Below, one piece after another: positions 17,530 through 26,314 of a stretch of 55,657 nt of DNA (position 1 is the first letter of the stretch; every line of letters begins with the position of its first letter). Source of the DNA: an uncultured Fidelibacterota bacterium (GTDB lineage Bacteria; Fidelibacterota; Marinisomatia; Marinisomatales; UBA1611); assembly GCA_902602795.1 (NCBI GenBank), contig CACKSF010000004.1, positions 1-55,657 of the forward strand. Reading direction: 5' to 3'. Under the pieces are notes generated by a model. The model ran no database searches and was not told the DNA's origin. It was given only the letters and a program-made list of their open reading frames with translations. The position numbers and the translations under genes were made by a program.

Positions 17530-17697
17530 TTAGCCTACTCCAATATGATTGAAAAATATCTTATTTTTTTCTATGATCAAATTTTCTTTTGAGGGCTTAT
17601 TTTTAAGCTTATCAGATCTTAGCTCCTCACTATAAAGTTTTAAAAGATTATTTAGAGGAATTCGATATTCAGGTCTTTTTATTTTTATTTTTTTCAT
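17530..17697 (-). CDS. Small basic protein, 55 codons, upstream of LMW phosphatase
   Basis: It starts at the ATG at 17695-17697 behind a strong AAAGGAGAAG ribosome site and ends at the TAA at 17530-17532, which touches the TTG start of the phosphatase. The product is basic (MKKIKIKRPEYRIPLNN ... LYSEELRSDK) and soluble. No family is recognised. The strong ribosome site, exact abutment and coding-like composition support a real gene. It may be a partner or regulatory leader of the phosphatase. The upstream gap holds an 8-bp inverted repeat (TTGACATT at 17761-17768 / AATGTCAA at 17794-17801). Confidence 0.6.
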   Translation of the reverse strand: MKKIKIKRPEYRIPLNNLLKLYSEELRSDKLKNKPSKENLIIEKNKIFFNHIGVG

Positions 17698-17879
17698 GAT
17701 TACTTCTCCTTTACCGAATGATAAAGCAAATACTGTACTAATAAAAACAATGCTTTATTATTGACATTCAGCTAAGTAATTATTTCATTATACAATGTCA
17801 AATTGTCTCACAAATAATTTAACTAGGTCTAAATAGGTAACTAAAAGAAATAAGATTAAAAAACGATTCCAAGAATATG

Positions 17880-19082
17880 TTAAGAGTTTAAAGACACAGT
17901 GATTTCACCAAAATAGATACTTTTGGGATCTCCATATTCTTGAATAGATTTCAAAATAGTATCTTTGTTTCTATAGATAAGGCCATTAAAAATTTCTTTT
18001 CCCATATATTTTATTATCACTTTTTCATTCATATTTAGAAGATTATCATTTAGCCTTATGGTTAATTTATTTAAAGAGGTTTTTGAAATATGGATTGTTT
18101 GATTTACAATATTTGCAATTATTAATGAATTCGCTTCGGGTTTATCAACTTTTAGCCAATAAAAGCGATTATGCGTTACATCATCCTGTTTCCATACTAC
18201 TTTTTTGGGAAAAGGATCCCTCGTGAAGTTTGACATCCACAATATACCCGATGAATCCACTCCGCTATCTTTTTTTTCTAGAACATATTTTTCTTTTGAA
18301 TGAGAGATTTGATGGCCTCTACCTTCATATATTTTTACAAAATATTCGTATCCAGCAATATCCTTATTTTTTAAATTCTCCAAATTCACTTTCCATTCCT
18401 CAGCAACACTATTTCGATTGTAAGCAAAGTCATTCTCACCCATGTGTATCGCAAAGCCTATATTTCTTAGACTTAAAGGGCTAGCATCATTTGGGTGACC
18501 AGCAGACATTGACGCTGCTGCAAAGCGATCTGCCATTCGCGGAGCTAATTGATATACTCCATCTCCTCCAGCAGAGTATCCTAAAAGAAATATTTTGTTA
18601 GGATTCACATTATACTTAGCAATCATATTTTGCATTAATCTATTAAATATCCTATCTATGTGCTCTTGATGCCACATATTCCATGTATCTGTAGGTGAAC
18701 GAGGTGTTAGAAGAATTCCCTGGCTCAGACTATATAACTTTTTGTGGCGATTCCATTGCCTTTCATTAATAGTCGGATCTACCCCTCCACCTCCATGTAA
18801 AGAAATAAAAAGACTCCAACCATTTACTGGCATTTCACCATAAGTATTGAGATGATATTTCAGTTCAAGACTATCCATTTTGATTGATTGCTGTTCTATC
18901 TCCTCAGAACGGTTTAATAAAAGTTCTGAAACATATTTTTTGTATAAATAAGTTGCAATTTTTTCTGCATCATCAAAACTTAATGAGGAGGACTTATGAT
19001 CTTCATTTTTATTTTGGACTTTTGGTTTGCTATTACAAAAAAAGGAAAGGATTATAATTGGAGTTATTAATAATATTTTCAT
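17880..19082 (-). CDS. Lipoprotein esterase, PHB-depolymerase-like alpha/beta hydrolase
   Basis: 400 residues. The lipobox at ILSFFC-N gives lipidated C16. The hydrolase core has ISLHGGGG (93-100) and nucleophile S170 in GYSAGGDG. Likely acid is in MGENDFAY and His in YEGRGHQIS. A C-terminal beta-rich domain (about 285-400) with VVWKQDD ... RFYWLKVDKPEANSLIIA is typical of periplasmic dienelactone/poly-ester hydrolases. It is anchored at the inner or outer membrane. It lies 50 bases downstream of the DUF2061 gene on the same strand. The substrate is unknown. Confidence 0.82.
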   Translation of the reverse strand: MKILLITPIIILSFFCNSKPKVQNKNEDHKSSSLSFDDAEKIATYLYKKYVSELLLNRSEEIEQQSIKMDSLELKYHLNTYGEMPVNGWSLFISLHGGGGVDPTINERQWNRHKKLYSLSQGILLTPRSPTDTWNMWHQEHIDRIFNRLMQNMIAKYNVNPNKIFLLGYSAGGDGVYQLAPRMADRFAAASMSAGHPNDASPLSLRNIGFAIHMGENDFAYNRNSVAEEWKVNLENLKNKDIAGYEYFVKIYEGRGHQISHSKEKYVLEKKDSGVDSSGILWMSNFTRDPFPKKVVWKQDDVTHNRFYWLKVDKPEANSLIIANIVNQTIHISKTSLNKLTIRLNDNLLNMNEKVIIKYMGKEIFNGLIYRNKDTILKSIQEYGDPKSIYFGEITVSLNS

Positions 19083-19132
19083 AATGAAATCTAAAAATCA
19101 TATTACATAGCAGTTTCTAAATAATTGCTGTT

Positions 19133-19339
19133 TTATTTTTTTTCATACACCCATTCAAAAATACCTTGAATTATCATTGAGCCTATTAAAACTGAAATTG
19201 CTAAATTCCATGATTTTAATGGATCCCCTGTCCAAAACCAGGAGCATAGGATTACCCAAGCAAAAGTTATTAATCTAATTTGCAAAGACTTTTTTGAAAA
19301 AATATGTTGAATTATTTTTTTTATATTTGAATTAATCAT
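19133..19339 (-). CDS. DUF2061 small membrane protein
   Basis: 68 residues with two hydrophobic segments and the DUF2061 layout: SKKSLQIRLITFAWVI, TGDPLKSWNLAISVL, then GIFEWVYEKK at the C-terminus. The function of the family is unknown. A promoter for this gene and for the divergent cyclase at 19380 must lie in the 40-base gap between them. It probably shares a transcript with the downstream lipoprotein esterase. Confidence 0.7.
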   Translation of the reverse strand: MINSNIKKIIQHIFSKKSLQIRLITFAWVILCSWFWTGDPLKSWNLAISVLIGSMIIQGIFEWVYEKK

Positions 19340-19379
19340 TTCGTATTTTTCATAGTTTACTTATTGCAAAATATATATT

Positions 19380-20771
19380 ATGTCCATTAATGACAAAAAC
19401 CTTATAAGCTTATTAAAAAAATTTCCTGACCAGAATCCAAACCCTGTAATTCGCATATCCAAAAATGGTATTCTTGAATACTTCAATAATCCTTCCAAAG
19501 ATATAATTAAATATTACGGTCTCAGCTTAAATAATAAAATAAATGATCATATCCTTCACCATCTGAATCAGGCTATATTAAGTACAGAACATACCTTTGA
19601 GTTAAAGGTGAATTCTGCTTCTTTTCAATTTAAAGCAATTTATATAAAAGAATTAAAATCGGTAAACATCTATGGTACAGATATAACTGCTAAAAAGGTT
19701 ATCGATAAATTTCCAGATAGCAACCCAAATCCTGTAATCAGAATCGATTCTAATGGGATTTTAAGATATTTTAATTCGGCATCAACTTACATTATAGAAA
19801 AGTTAAAACTTAAATTAGACGCTATAATGCCTACGCATATAGTAGAAAAGATCTCGAATGATAAATCAAAATTTGAACTACCAATTGGCATACGAGTGTA
19901 TTTATTTCATGTTATAAAAGTGCATGAATTCAATTTTTTTATTATGTATGGAACAGATATAACAGACACTAAAGATAAAGAAAAAATATTGCAAAAATTG
20001 TCAAAATATTTCTCTCCTCAAGTATACAATTCTATTTTTTCTGGAGCATTAGATGTAACTATAAATACTTCTCGAAAAGATTTAACTGTATTCTTTTCCG
20101 ATATCAAAAGTTTTACTACTATAACTGAAAAACTAGAGCCTGAAGTTTTAACAAACCTAATAACAAATTATTTAACGGCAATGACCGAGATCGCTATTGA
20201 ATACGGAGGAACAGTTGATAAATACATAGGTGATGCAATAATGATATTTTTTGGTGACCCAAATTCAAATGGTAAAAAAAATGATGCTGTAGCATGTGTT
20301 TCAATGGCTTTAAAAATGAGGAGATCATTGAAATCATTAAGGAAAAGCTGGGAATCAATGGGGTTAACTGAATCTTTAGATGTTAGGATGGGCATACACA
20401 CTGATTTTTGTACGGTTGGAAATTTTGGTTCCATTGATAGATTAGACTATACAGTCCTAGGAAACGGGGTGAATTTAGCTTCAAGATTGGAATCATCCGC
20501 AAACTCAAATGAGATCCTTATCTCAGAAAATACATATAACCTTGTAAAAAATGATATCAAGTGTAATTACTATGAAACAATTCAAGTAAAAGGTAAGGCT
20601 CATCCTGTAAGGGCTTTTCAGGTCGTTAAAAAAATTGAAGAACAAAAAAGAAACCAAAAAATAAAGGCTTCTAAAGAAGGTTTTTCATTATCCATAGATC
20701 AAAATAAAATTAAAAATATAGATGAAATTGTTTCTGTACTGGAAAATAGTATCGAAAAATTGATTAATTAA
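19380..20771 (+). CDS. Adenylate cyclase class III with two PAS-like domains
   Basis: 463 residues. Two tandem PAS-like modules begin with nearly the same phrase (FPDQNPNPVIRISKNG at 15-30, FPDSNPNPVIRIDSNG at 111-126). They are followed by a signalling helix and the cyclase domain (about 230-420). Catalytic residues are complete: D241 in FFSDIKSFT, K281 and D285 in VDKYIGDAI, D356 in LDYTVLG, and N365 and R369 in NGVNLASRLES. K281 and D356 indicate ATP as substrate. The PAS pair is clearly an internal duplication. It is the second cyclase in the window and is not closely alike in its sensor part. Confidence 0.88.
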   Translation: MSINDKNLISLLKKFPDQNPNPVIRISKNGILEYFNNPSKDIIKYYGLSLNNKINDHILHHLNQAILSTEHTFELKVNSASFQFKAIYIKELKSVNIYGTDITAKKVIDKFPDSNPNPVIRIDSNGILRYFNSASTYIIEKLKLKLDAIMPTHIVEKISNDKSKFELPIGIRVYLFHVIKVHEFNFFIMYGTDITDTKDKEKILQKLSKYFSPQVYNSIFSGALDVTINTSRKDLTVFFSDIKSFTTITEKLEPEVLTNLITNYLTAMTEIAIEYGGTVDKYIGDAIMIFFGDPNSNGKKNDAVACVSMALKMRRSLKSLRKSWESMGLTESLDVRMGIHTDFCTVGNFGSIDRLDYTVLGNGVNLASRLESSANSNEILISENTYNLVKNDIKCNYYETIQVKGKAHPVRAFQVVKKIEEQKRNQKIKASKEGFSLSIDQNKIKNIDEIVSVLENSIEKLIN

Positions 20772-20793
20772 AGGTATTAAAGCTTAATTAGTT

Positions 20794-21294
20794 TCATTTG
20801 TGTGAAGAGATTTCATACAACATATAACTTACTCTCTTATTACTATTTTCAGTCTCTTGCTGACCTATTTCTATAAATCCATATTTTTTATGGAAATTTA
20901 TAGAATGTTTATTAAGCGGTTTAATATTCACTTCGCAAATGATATTTTCAACCTTTCCAAAGAATTTTTCAACAAGATGATTGTAAAAATAAGAGCCTAC
21001 ACCTTTATTTCTATGATGTTTGTCAATAATAATTCTATCTACATAAACAAAAGAATTATACCTTTTATTTACCCAAATATAGTTTTCGCTAGAATAATCT
21101 TCATCAGGCATTAATCCTATACAAAATCCGACAGGATGATTATTTTCCATAATAATTTTAAAATAGGAAGCATTGTTTAAAAAATAAGACATTCCCCTCA
21201 AATCTGTACTACTTACTTCAGGAATGGTTTTTTGATTTAATGAAATTATATAATCAAAATCAGATTCATCAACTGTTTTAATTTTATAATTCAC
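20794..21294 (-). CDS. GNAT-family N-acetyltransferase
   Basis: 166 residues with the GNAT fold. A beta strand FVYVDRIIIDKHHRNKGVGSYFYNHLVE carries the acetyl-CoA pyrophosphate loop (RNKGVG), and the C-terminal part NKHSINFHKKYGFIEIGQQ is the usual motif B. The acceptor substrate cannot be inferred. It converges on the PAS cyclase (22 bases between stops) and lies 28 bases downstream of the MscS-like channel, so it may share its transcript. Confidence 0.82.
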   Translation of the reverse strand: MNYKIKTVDESDFDYIISLNQKTIPEVSSTDLRGMSYFLNNASYFKIIMENNHPVGFCIGLMPDEDYSSENYIWVNKRYNSFVYVDRIIIDKHHRNKGVGSYFYNHLVEKFFGKVENIICEVNIKPLNKHSINFHKKYGFIEIGQQETENSNKRVSYMLYEISSHK

Positions 21295-21322
21295 TTAAAA
21301 ACTTAATTAAACCAAAAAGGCT

Positions 21323-22528
21323 CTAATTTCTTTTAGATTTAAGGTTTCCAGTTAAATTTTGAAATACTTCTAACTCAAACTCAGGTAATATAGCTAGTAA
21401 GTGGTCAAAAATATCAGATTGTATTGCCTCATAGTTAACCCAATTTGTATCATTTGAAAATACATAAATTTCAATTGGTAGACCGTCAGATTGGGGCGCT
21501 AACTGTCTTACTAAAAAGGTCATATCATTATGAATTTTAGCATTATTTTTAAGGTAAAATTTTATGTAAGCTCTAAATGTACCAACGTTGGTCAAGGACC
21601 TTCTATTGACTATATCAGTTTCATCAAGCTTTTTATCATTATTATGGTCATTAATTTCCGTTAATTTTTCTTCTATATAGTCTTTAAGTAAATAAATTGT
21701 TTTAAATTTTTCTATCATTGAATTAGAGCAAAACTTTATACTTTTCATATTTATTTTAATTGATCTCTTAATTCTTCTTCCACCACTTTCGGACATACCC
21801 CTCCAATTTTTAAAAGAAGAATTGATCAACTGATTAGTTGGGACGACACAAATTGTTTTATCCCAATTCTGAACTTTTACAGAATGAAGTGCAATGTCTA
21901 TAACATTACCATCTGCTCCAAATTGAGGAGCTTCAATCCAATCACCTATTTTAAAAAGATTATTTGAACTAATTTGAACACTCGAGACTAAAGAAAGAAT
22001 CGTATCCTTAAATACAAGGATCAAGACTGCGGTTAATGCACCAATTCCACTAAGAAAATAAATTGGTGATTTCCCTGCTAATAAAGCAGCAATAATAATA
22101 ATGCCTACAGAATTTATAATTAATTTTACTACTTGGGTGTAGCTTTTAATGTTCAATTTCTCAGAAAACCTACTTTTTTTATAGACATCATTAATTGCAT
22201 TGATCAATGCATTCAGAGAAATGAGGATTATCAACGCAATTAGAGCAATAATAAATCTATCAACCAGTTTAAAAAATGGCACTATATCTCTAATACTGTA
22301 CAGGAAAATTAAAGGTATTAAATACGGGAGCTTATTAAAGACTTTTTGTTCTAAAAGTACGTCATCAAATTTAGTCGATGTTCTACGAAAAATTTTCGCA
22401 ATAGACCTTAAAATTATTTGATTAGTAATTAAAAATAATACATAGGCAACAAATATCGCTATCAATGATGCAACGTAAGGGTTCTCCATATCTATATTAT
22501 GCAAGTTTTCTATTAGTTTTTTCATCAT
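21323..22528 (-). CDS. MscS-family mechanosensitive channel (YbdG-like)
   Basis: 401 residues with about five membrane helices in the first 190. The pore-lining helix and beta domain follow: GIGALTAVLILVFKDTILSLVSSVQISSNNLFKIGDWIE, then GNVIDIALHSVKVQNWDKTICVVPTNQL and the RGMSESGGRRIKRSI loop characteristic of the YbdG/large MscS-like group. It releases solutes on hypo-osmotic shock. The DUF481 gene lies 35 bases upstream on the same strand. Confidence 0.87.
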   Translation of the reverse strand: MMKKLIENLHNIDMENPYVASLIAIFVAYVLFLITNQIILRSIAKIFRRTSTKFDDVLLEQKVFNKLPYLIPLIFLYSIRDIVPFFKLVDRFIIALIALIILISLNALINAINDVYKKSRFSEKLNIKSYTQVVKLIINSVGIIIIAALLAGKSPIYFLSGIGALTAVLILVFKDTILSLVSSVQISSNNLFKIGDWIEAPQFGADGNVIDIALHSVKVQNWDKTICVVPTNQLINSSFKNWRGMSESGGRRIKRSIKINMKSIKFCSNSMIEKFKTIYLLKDYIEEKLTEINDHNNDKKLDETDIVNRRSLTNVGTFRAYIKFYLKNNAKIHNDMTFLVRQLAPQSDGLPIEIYVFSNDTNWVNYEAIQSDIFDHLLAILPEFELEVFQNLTGNLKSKRN

Positions 22529-22563
22529 TTTAACTATTATTATTAGAATTTGTCATTGATTAC

Positions 22564-23334
22564 TTAAAAATCAAATTCAAAACCATTATTTATTTGAAAA
22601 TATGATTTCTTAGAATCTCCATGCGGCTTGTTATCAAACCGATAGTTCATATTAATGTTGATTCTAAAAATACTAGTGACGCTAAATTGAATCTCATTTT
22701 CCACTAACAATCTAAAATCATTTATGTCTTTAATTGAAGGTTGAAAATACAAAATATTATTGATATAAATATCTTCACTTATTTGACAAAGGATTGTAGA
22801 ATAACTAGTTTGACGTATTAAGTGCTCTTCAGAATTTTGATTTAAATCATAAATTTCTTTCTCCTGCATGAATCCTATTCCTAAAAAGGATTTAAAGGTT
22901 TCACTCTGAACTGTTTTTTTCCTTATTCCTGATCCAAACAATTTTCTATCCTTGATAAGAATAAAATCATTAAATCCAGCTTGAAAAAAAAGTTCAATAT
23001 CTAAATTTGAAATAACTCTTTTGGTAAATCTAAGATGGCCAAAACCACGATTTAAAATAATGTCTTTTCGATCACCATTGGATATAAATCCATTTTGATA
23101 ATTTATTATTAAAAATGCATGTAAATTGTTTTGGATGTAAAGGTTGGAACTGCTAGTTAACCGTAAGTCAAAGATCTCATCTTGAGAAATTTCATACCCA
23201 AAATCTAATTTTAATTTATTAGAAAATGTTTTTTCAACTTTTTCATCCCTCATCCATTCAGTATTAACCTGGGCAAAGGCATAACTGATATGCAAAATAA
23301 AAAAAAAGACAAGTTTAGACGATATCAACTTCAA
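22564..23334 (-). CDS. DUF481 outer-membrane beta-barrel protein
   Basis: 256 residues. The signal peptide ends SYAFA-Q. Alternating beta strands follow, starting VEKTFSNKLKLDFGYEISQDE and running to the C-terminal NNGFEFDF, which ends in Phe as barrels do. The pattern of hairpins with GHLRF and FFQAGFNDF fits DUF481 (YdiY-like), a salt- or stress-linked barrel family. It is grouped with the MscS-like channel, suggesting a shared response to osmotic change. That link is inference. Confidence 0.72.
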   Translation of the reverse strand: MKLISSKLVFFFILHISYAFAQVNTEWMRDEKVEKTFSNKLKLDFGYEISQDEIFDLRLTSSSNLYIQNNLHAFLIINYQNGFISNGDRKDIILNRGFGHLRFTKRVISNLDIELFFQAGFNDFILIKDRKLFGSGIRKKTVQSETFKSFLGIGFMQEKEIYDLNQNSEEHLIRQTSYSTILCQISEDIYINNILYFQPSIKDINDFRLLVENEIQFSVTSIFRININMNYRFDNKPHGDSKKSYFQINNGFEFDF

Positions 23335-23540
23335 GTGTGTTATTGTAAAATTATTTATGTGTAATTATAAAAATTACCACTCATATTTCATTCAGAATAT
23401 TTTAAAATCCGCTGCGACTAAAAAAAATTTTTTTTATAAAAATTTTCTTTGTCTTTATAATTTTCTAATTAATTCCTACTACATAGATTAGGAAATAAAT
23501 TTTTTGGTTATACTTAATTATGAATAAATGAGAAATCAAT

Positions 23541-23795
23541 ATGTTATATGGAAATTCAAAAAACATAACCTTTACTCAGTCGATGCAAAACTATAACACA
23601 GCAGTAGGCTTTTTTATGGCTTTGATAATGAGAGAATTTTACCCTTCAGCTATTAAAGCTGATTGAGAATGGTATATTATCGACATGATAATTTTCTCAA
23701 TACCAGAATTGATAACTACTTATAAACAATTCAAATCAGGGTATTCCACCAAACAAATTAAATTGGTTAACAGACTAATTAGAGGATTCTATTAA
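23541..23795 (+). pseudogene. Small gene split by an in-frame TGA
   Basis: One frame runs from the ATG at 23541 through QSMQNYNTAVGFFMALIMREFYP, meets TGA at 23664-23666, and continues in the same frame with EWYIIDMIIFSIPELITTYKQF to the TAA at 23793-23795. Without the TGA it would be an 84-residue protein. There is no cysteine near the TGA and no downstream hairpin of the SECIS kind, so a nonsense mutation is more likely than recoding. No family is recognised. The 200 bases to its left hold nothing obvious. Confidence 0.45.
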
Positions 23796-23877
23796 AGGTT
23801 GTAAAGTCGATAGTCGCAAATATTCCTTATTTAAAATTAAATGGTATAAAAAACTCAATATTAATGAAACTAACAAG

Positions 23878-25677
23878 TTATTTTAGAAGAATCATCTTCT
23901 TTATCTGACTAAATCTTTCTGATTTGATACTGTAAAAATATACTCCTCCAGATACCTTGGAACCCTTCCTATTTATCCCCTTCCAATAAATTGAATGCCT
24001 ACCCGCAGATACATATTTATTAAATAATTTAATCACATTATTACCTCTAATATCATATATATCTATGCTTACATGATTTGCATATGGTGCTGAAAAAGAA
24101 ATATGTGTAGATGGATTGAAAGGGTTGGGGTAATTATCATAAAGGATAAATTGGTTCGGACTTATACTTTTATCTTTATAAATGACGTCGACAGTCTCCC
24201 CACCTTCCCAATAAATATCATCTAAAGCAAATTCACAAGATGCTCCATTTACTTCCAAAATAACAAATTCATAACTTAGCATTCGTAAGTCAATAAACTC
24301 ACCTCTAATATCGTTTATTGGAATAGAGGCCTGTCCCCATTCTCCATTTCGAACCAATCCATATCTAGTTTGCCCGGCAGGAAACTCTACATAGGATTGA
24401 TTTCCCCAAGCATCAATGATTCCAATCTGAAAAGCAACATTTGAAGGTATTTTAATTTTGAAGTTTAGATATCCATCACCAAAATTGAATAAGTTGATAG
24501 GCTGGATAGACATTATTCCAGCACCAAACCATCCTGCACCAGTTGTAGACCAGCTGATCCCATTATCGCCTTCAAATGGAGGAATACTTCCCTCGCTTAA
24601 TGTTCCCTCCCAAACATAAATTTCAGCATTATCACCTGCAATGAGTCCATTATCAAAGGGAGTTGTATCTGTAAAAAGGCCATAAGTTCCTCCCTCGAAA
24701 TAGGGAGGTCCTACATGTATATTACCATACCCATTCCATTCTCTCACTTGAATGTAATCAACATACATATTTGCAGGTAAAGAAAGTGAGATTGGTAAAC
24801 CACTTCCAGGATCACCAAGATTATATGAGTCTGTTAGTGTACCTCCAATAGCTAGATTTATATTAAAAAAGAAAGGTTTATTAAACTCATCGGATATACT
24901 ATCTATAGGAAATATTTCTGTGAAAAAATTATGCTCATTACCGTTATCAATAATTGCAAAACGAATACTGTCAGGGTCCCAATATATTCGATAGATTAAA
25001 AACCTTTCACTTAAATTTTGATAATTATAATAAGGACGACAATAATCATCATCTGGGTCCCAGGATATGCTTGCTGCTCCTGCTGGATTACCATCATTAA
25101 CAGCCTCATCAGCATAAAATATAGCATTAGCTCCCACCATTTGGTTTACTGTGGAGTTGTTATTTCCATTGCCGCCATTATGCTCATCATGCAAATCTCT
25201 AAATTCCTTAGTATGTCCCATTTCCATTAAATCTAATTCGCCGCACCTTGGCCAACTATAATTTGAAGTACCTAACATCCAAAACGCTGGCCATCCTCCA
25301 AGATCAATATCTGGAACTAAAACTCTAGTTTCTATCATTCCGTATTGTACAGAAACTTTCGACTTTGAGGTTACCTTACCAGAAGTATAGTTTAATGGAT
25401 TACCCCATTGATCTACTATTCCAGAACCTGATTCTTGCTTACCAGTAATACGTAGACCATTGTTCCCTGGTTCACCAGGGATTTCTGAAATGGAAACATT
25501 TTCGTCACTATAATATTGTAACTCACCATTTCCCCAACCCCATGAGCCATTACCAGTTTCTATTAACCAATTATTCAAGTTGTCAAAGTTTTCTTCCCAT
25601 ATAACTTCTCCAATTTGGGCAGTAACAAATTCAAAAAGTGAAATAAAAAGTATTAATCTGTATGATTTTATTAGCAT
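23878..25677 (-). CDS. Secreted GH16 glycoside hydrolase (laminarinase-like)
   Basis: 599 residues, with the signal peptide ending FVTA-Q. The GH16 domain (about 25-320) has the catalytic E-x-D-x-x-E as E147, D149 and E152 in CGELDLMEMG, GGWPAFWMLG ahead of it, and NINLAIGG and VDYIQVREW after it. It probably cuts beta-1,3-glucan such as algal laminarin. Residues about 330-495 form a second beta domain, perhaps carbohydrate-binding (GNQSYVEFPAGQTRYG). The C-terminal 85 residues are a type IX sorting tail (NYPNPFNPST ... SGGVYFYSI ... KKMILLK). No SusCD or sugar transporter lies nearby. Confidence 0.9.
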   Translation of the reverse strand: MLIKSYRLILFISLFEFVTAQIGEVIWEENFDNLNNWLIETGNGSWGWGNGELQYYSDENVSISEIPGEPGNNGLRITGKQESGSGIVDQWGNPLNYTSGKVTSKSKVSVQYGMIETRVLVPDIDLGGWPAFWMLGTSNYSWPRCGELDLMEMGHTKEFRDLHDEHNGGNGNNNSTVNQMVGANAIFYADEAVNDGNPAGAASISWDPDDDYCRPYYNYQNLSERFLIYRIYWDPDSIRFAIIDNGNEHNFFTEIFPIDSISDEFNKPFFFNINLAIGGTLTDSYNLGDPGSGLPISLSLPANMYVDYIQVREWNGYGNIHVGPPYFEGGTYGLFTDTTPFDNGLIAGDNAEIYVWEGTLSEGSIPPFEGDNGISWSTTGAGWFGAGIMSIQPINLFNFGDGYLNFKIKIPSNVAFQIGIIDAWGNQSYVEFPAGQTRYGLVRNGEWGQASIPINDIRGEFIDLRMLSYEFVILEVNGASCEFALDDIYWEGGETVDVIYKDKSISPNQFILYDNYPNPFNPSTHISFSAPYANHVSIDIYDIRGNNVIKLFNKYVSAGRHSIYWKGINRKGSKVSGGVYFYSIKSERFSQIKKMILLK

Positions 25678-25816
25678 TTTAAGATGAAATTGTTACTCGA
25701 AGTTTTCGAACAGAAAAAGTCCGATAAGTAAACACGAACTAATGTTAATTTTTGAAGAAGTGCACAAAAGCAATAAACAAAAACGCCAACATAATGAAAA
25801 AATTCTCCATTCTTTT

Positions 25817-25897
25817 TCATTTTTTTAAATAAACAATTAAAAATGTAATTGCAAAAATAATACATAGTATAATTTGTCTTTTGATAAATCCTTTCAT
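25817..25897 (-). CDS. Possible 26-residue membrane microprotein
   Basis: The start ATG (25895-25897) overlaps the stop of the preceding gene as ATGA. The frame MKGFIKRQIILCIIF ... ends at 25817-25819. It is a basic start followed by a single hydrophobic helix and a terminal lysine pair, the layout of many bitopic microproteins. It could equally be the surviving start of a longer broken gene, since hydrophobic sequence continues in another frame. Support is mostly positional. Confidence 0.35.
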   Translation of the reverse strand: MKGFIKRQIILCIIFAITFLIVYLKK

Positions 25898-26085
25898 TTT
25901 TTTTCTAATCCCATTTGATCCCTTAATATCTGTTTTCTACATTGAATTGCATTCCAAATGAAGAACAAAATCCATAAAAGATGTCCAAAATAATAATTTT
26001 CCATTAAAAATTTGTATAAGAATATTGCAATAATAAACATATCAACTGTGTAGACAATTCTTGTGACAATAGGCGGGATAATCAT
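25894..26085 (-). CDS. Small two-helix membrane protein
   Basis: 63 residues with two hydrophobic segments (IVYTVDMFIIAIFLYKFL and YFGHLLWILFFIWNAI) and a charged C-terminus CRKQILRDQMGLEKK. It starts one base after the stop of the lysine-rich 52-residue gene and overlaps the next micro-ORF by ATGA, so the three would be one transcript. No family is recognised. The spacing is the best evidence that it is real. Confidence 0.5.
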   Translation of the reverse strand: MIIPPIVTRIVYTVDMFIIAIFLYKFLMENYYFGHLLWILFFIWNAIQCRKQILRDQMGLEKK

Positions 26086-26086
26086 T

Positions 26087-26245
26087 TTATTTGAAAGGTG
26101 ATTCCAAAAACGTGCTTAAACCGTTTATTATTTGTTCATCTAATGTTAATTTTTTTTTCTTTTTTTTCGGACTTTTTTTCTTACCACTGTTACTTTTCAA
26201 TGATGCAAATACAGCATCAGTCATTGTTTGCTTTTTTACTGGCAT
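26087..26245 (-). CDS. Lysine-rich small protein, 52 residues
   Basis: It starts at the ATG 26243-26245 behind a strong AAGGAGA ribosome site with good spacing and ends at 26087-26089. The product has an N-terminal MPVKKQTMTDAVFASLK, a run of lysines (GKKKSPKKKKKK), and an acidic, helix-prone end LTLDEQIINGLSTFLESPFK. The two ends look folded around a basic linker. Nucleic-acid or membrane binding is possible but not shown. It is the first gene of the putative small-protein operon 26245-25817. Confidence 0.65.
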   Translation of the reverse strand: MPVKKQTMTDAVFASLKSNSGKKKSPKKKKKKLTLDEQIINGLSTFLESPFK

Positions 26246-26314
26246 TTTTAATATCTCCTTATGTTTTAATTTTTAATTGTATTTTATATAATACACAGTT
26301 AGGTATATATTTCT

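Noticed and set aside
25671-25865. 64-residue minus-strand frame before the GH16 gene
   Set aside because: Unlikely composition (many Phe/Cys), no ribosome site, overlaps the GH16 start and the better-supported micro-ORF at 25817-25897.
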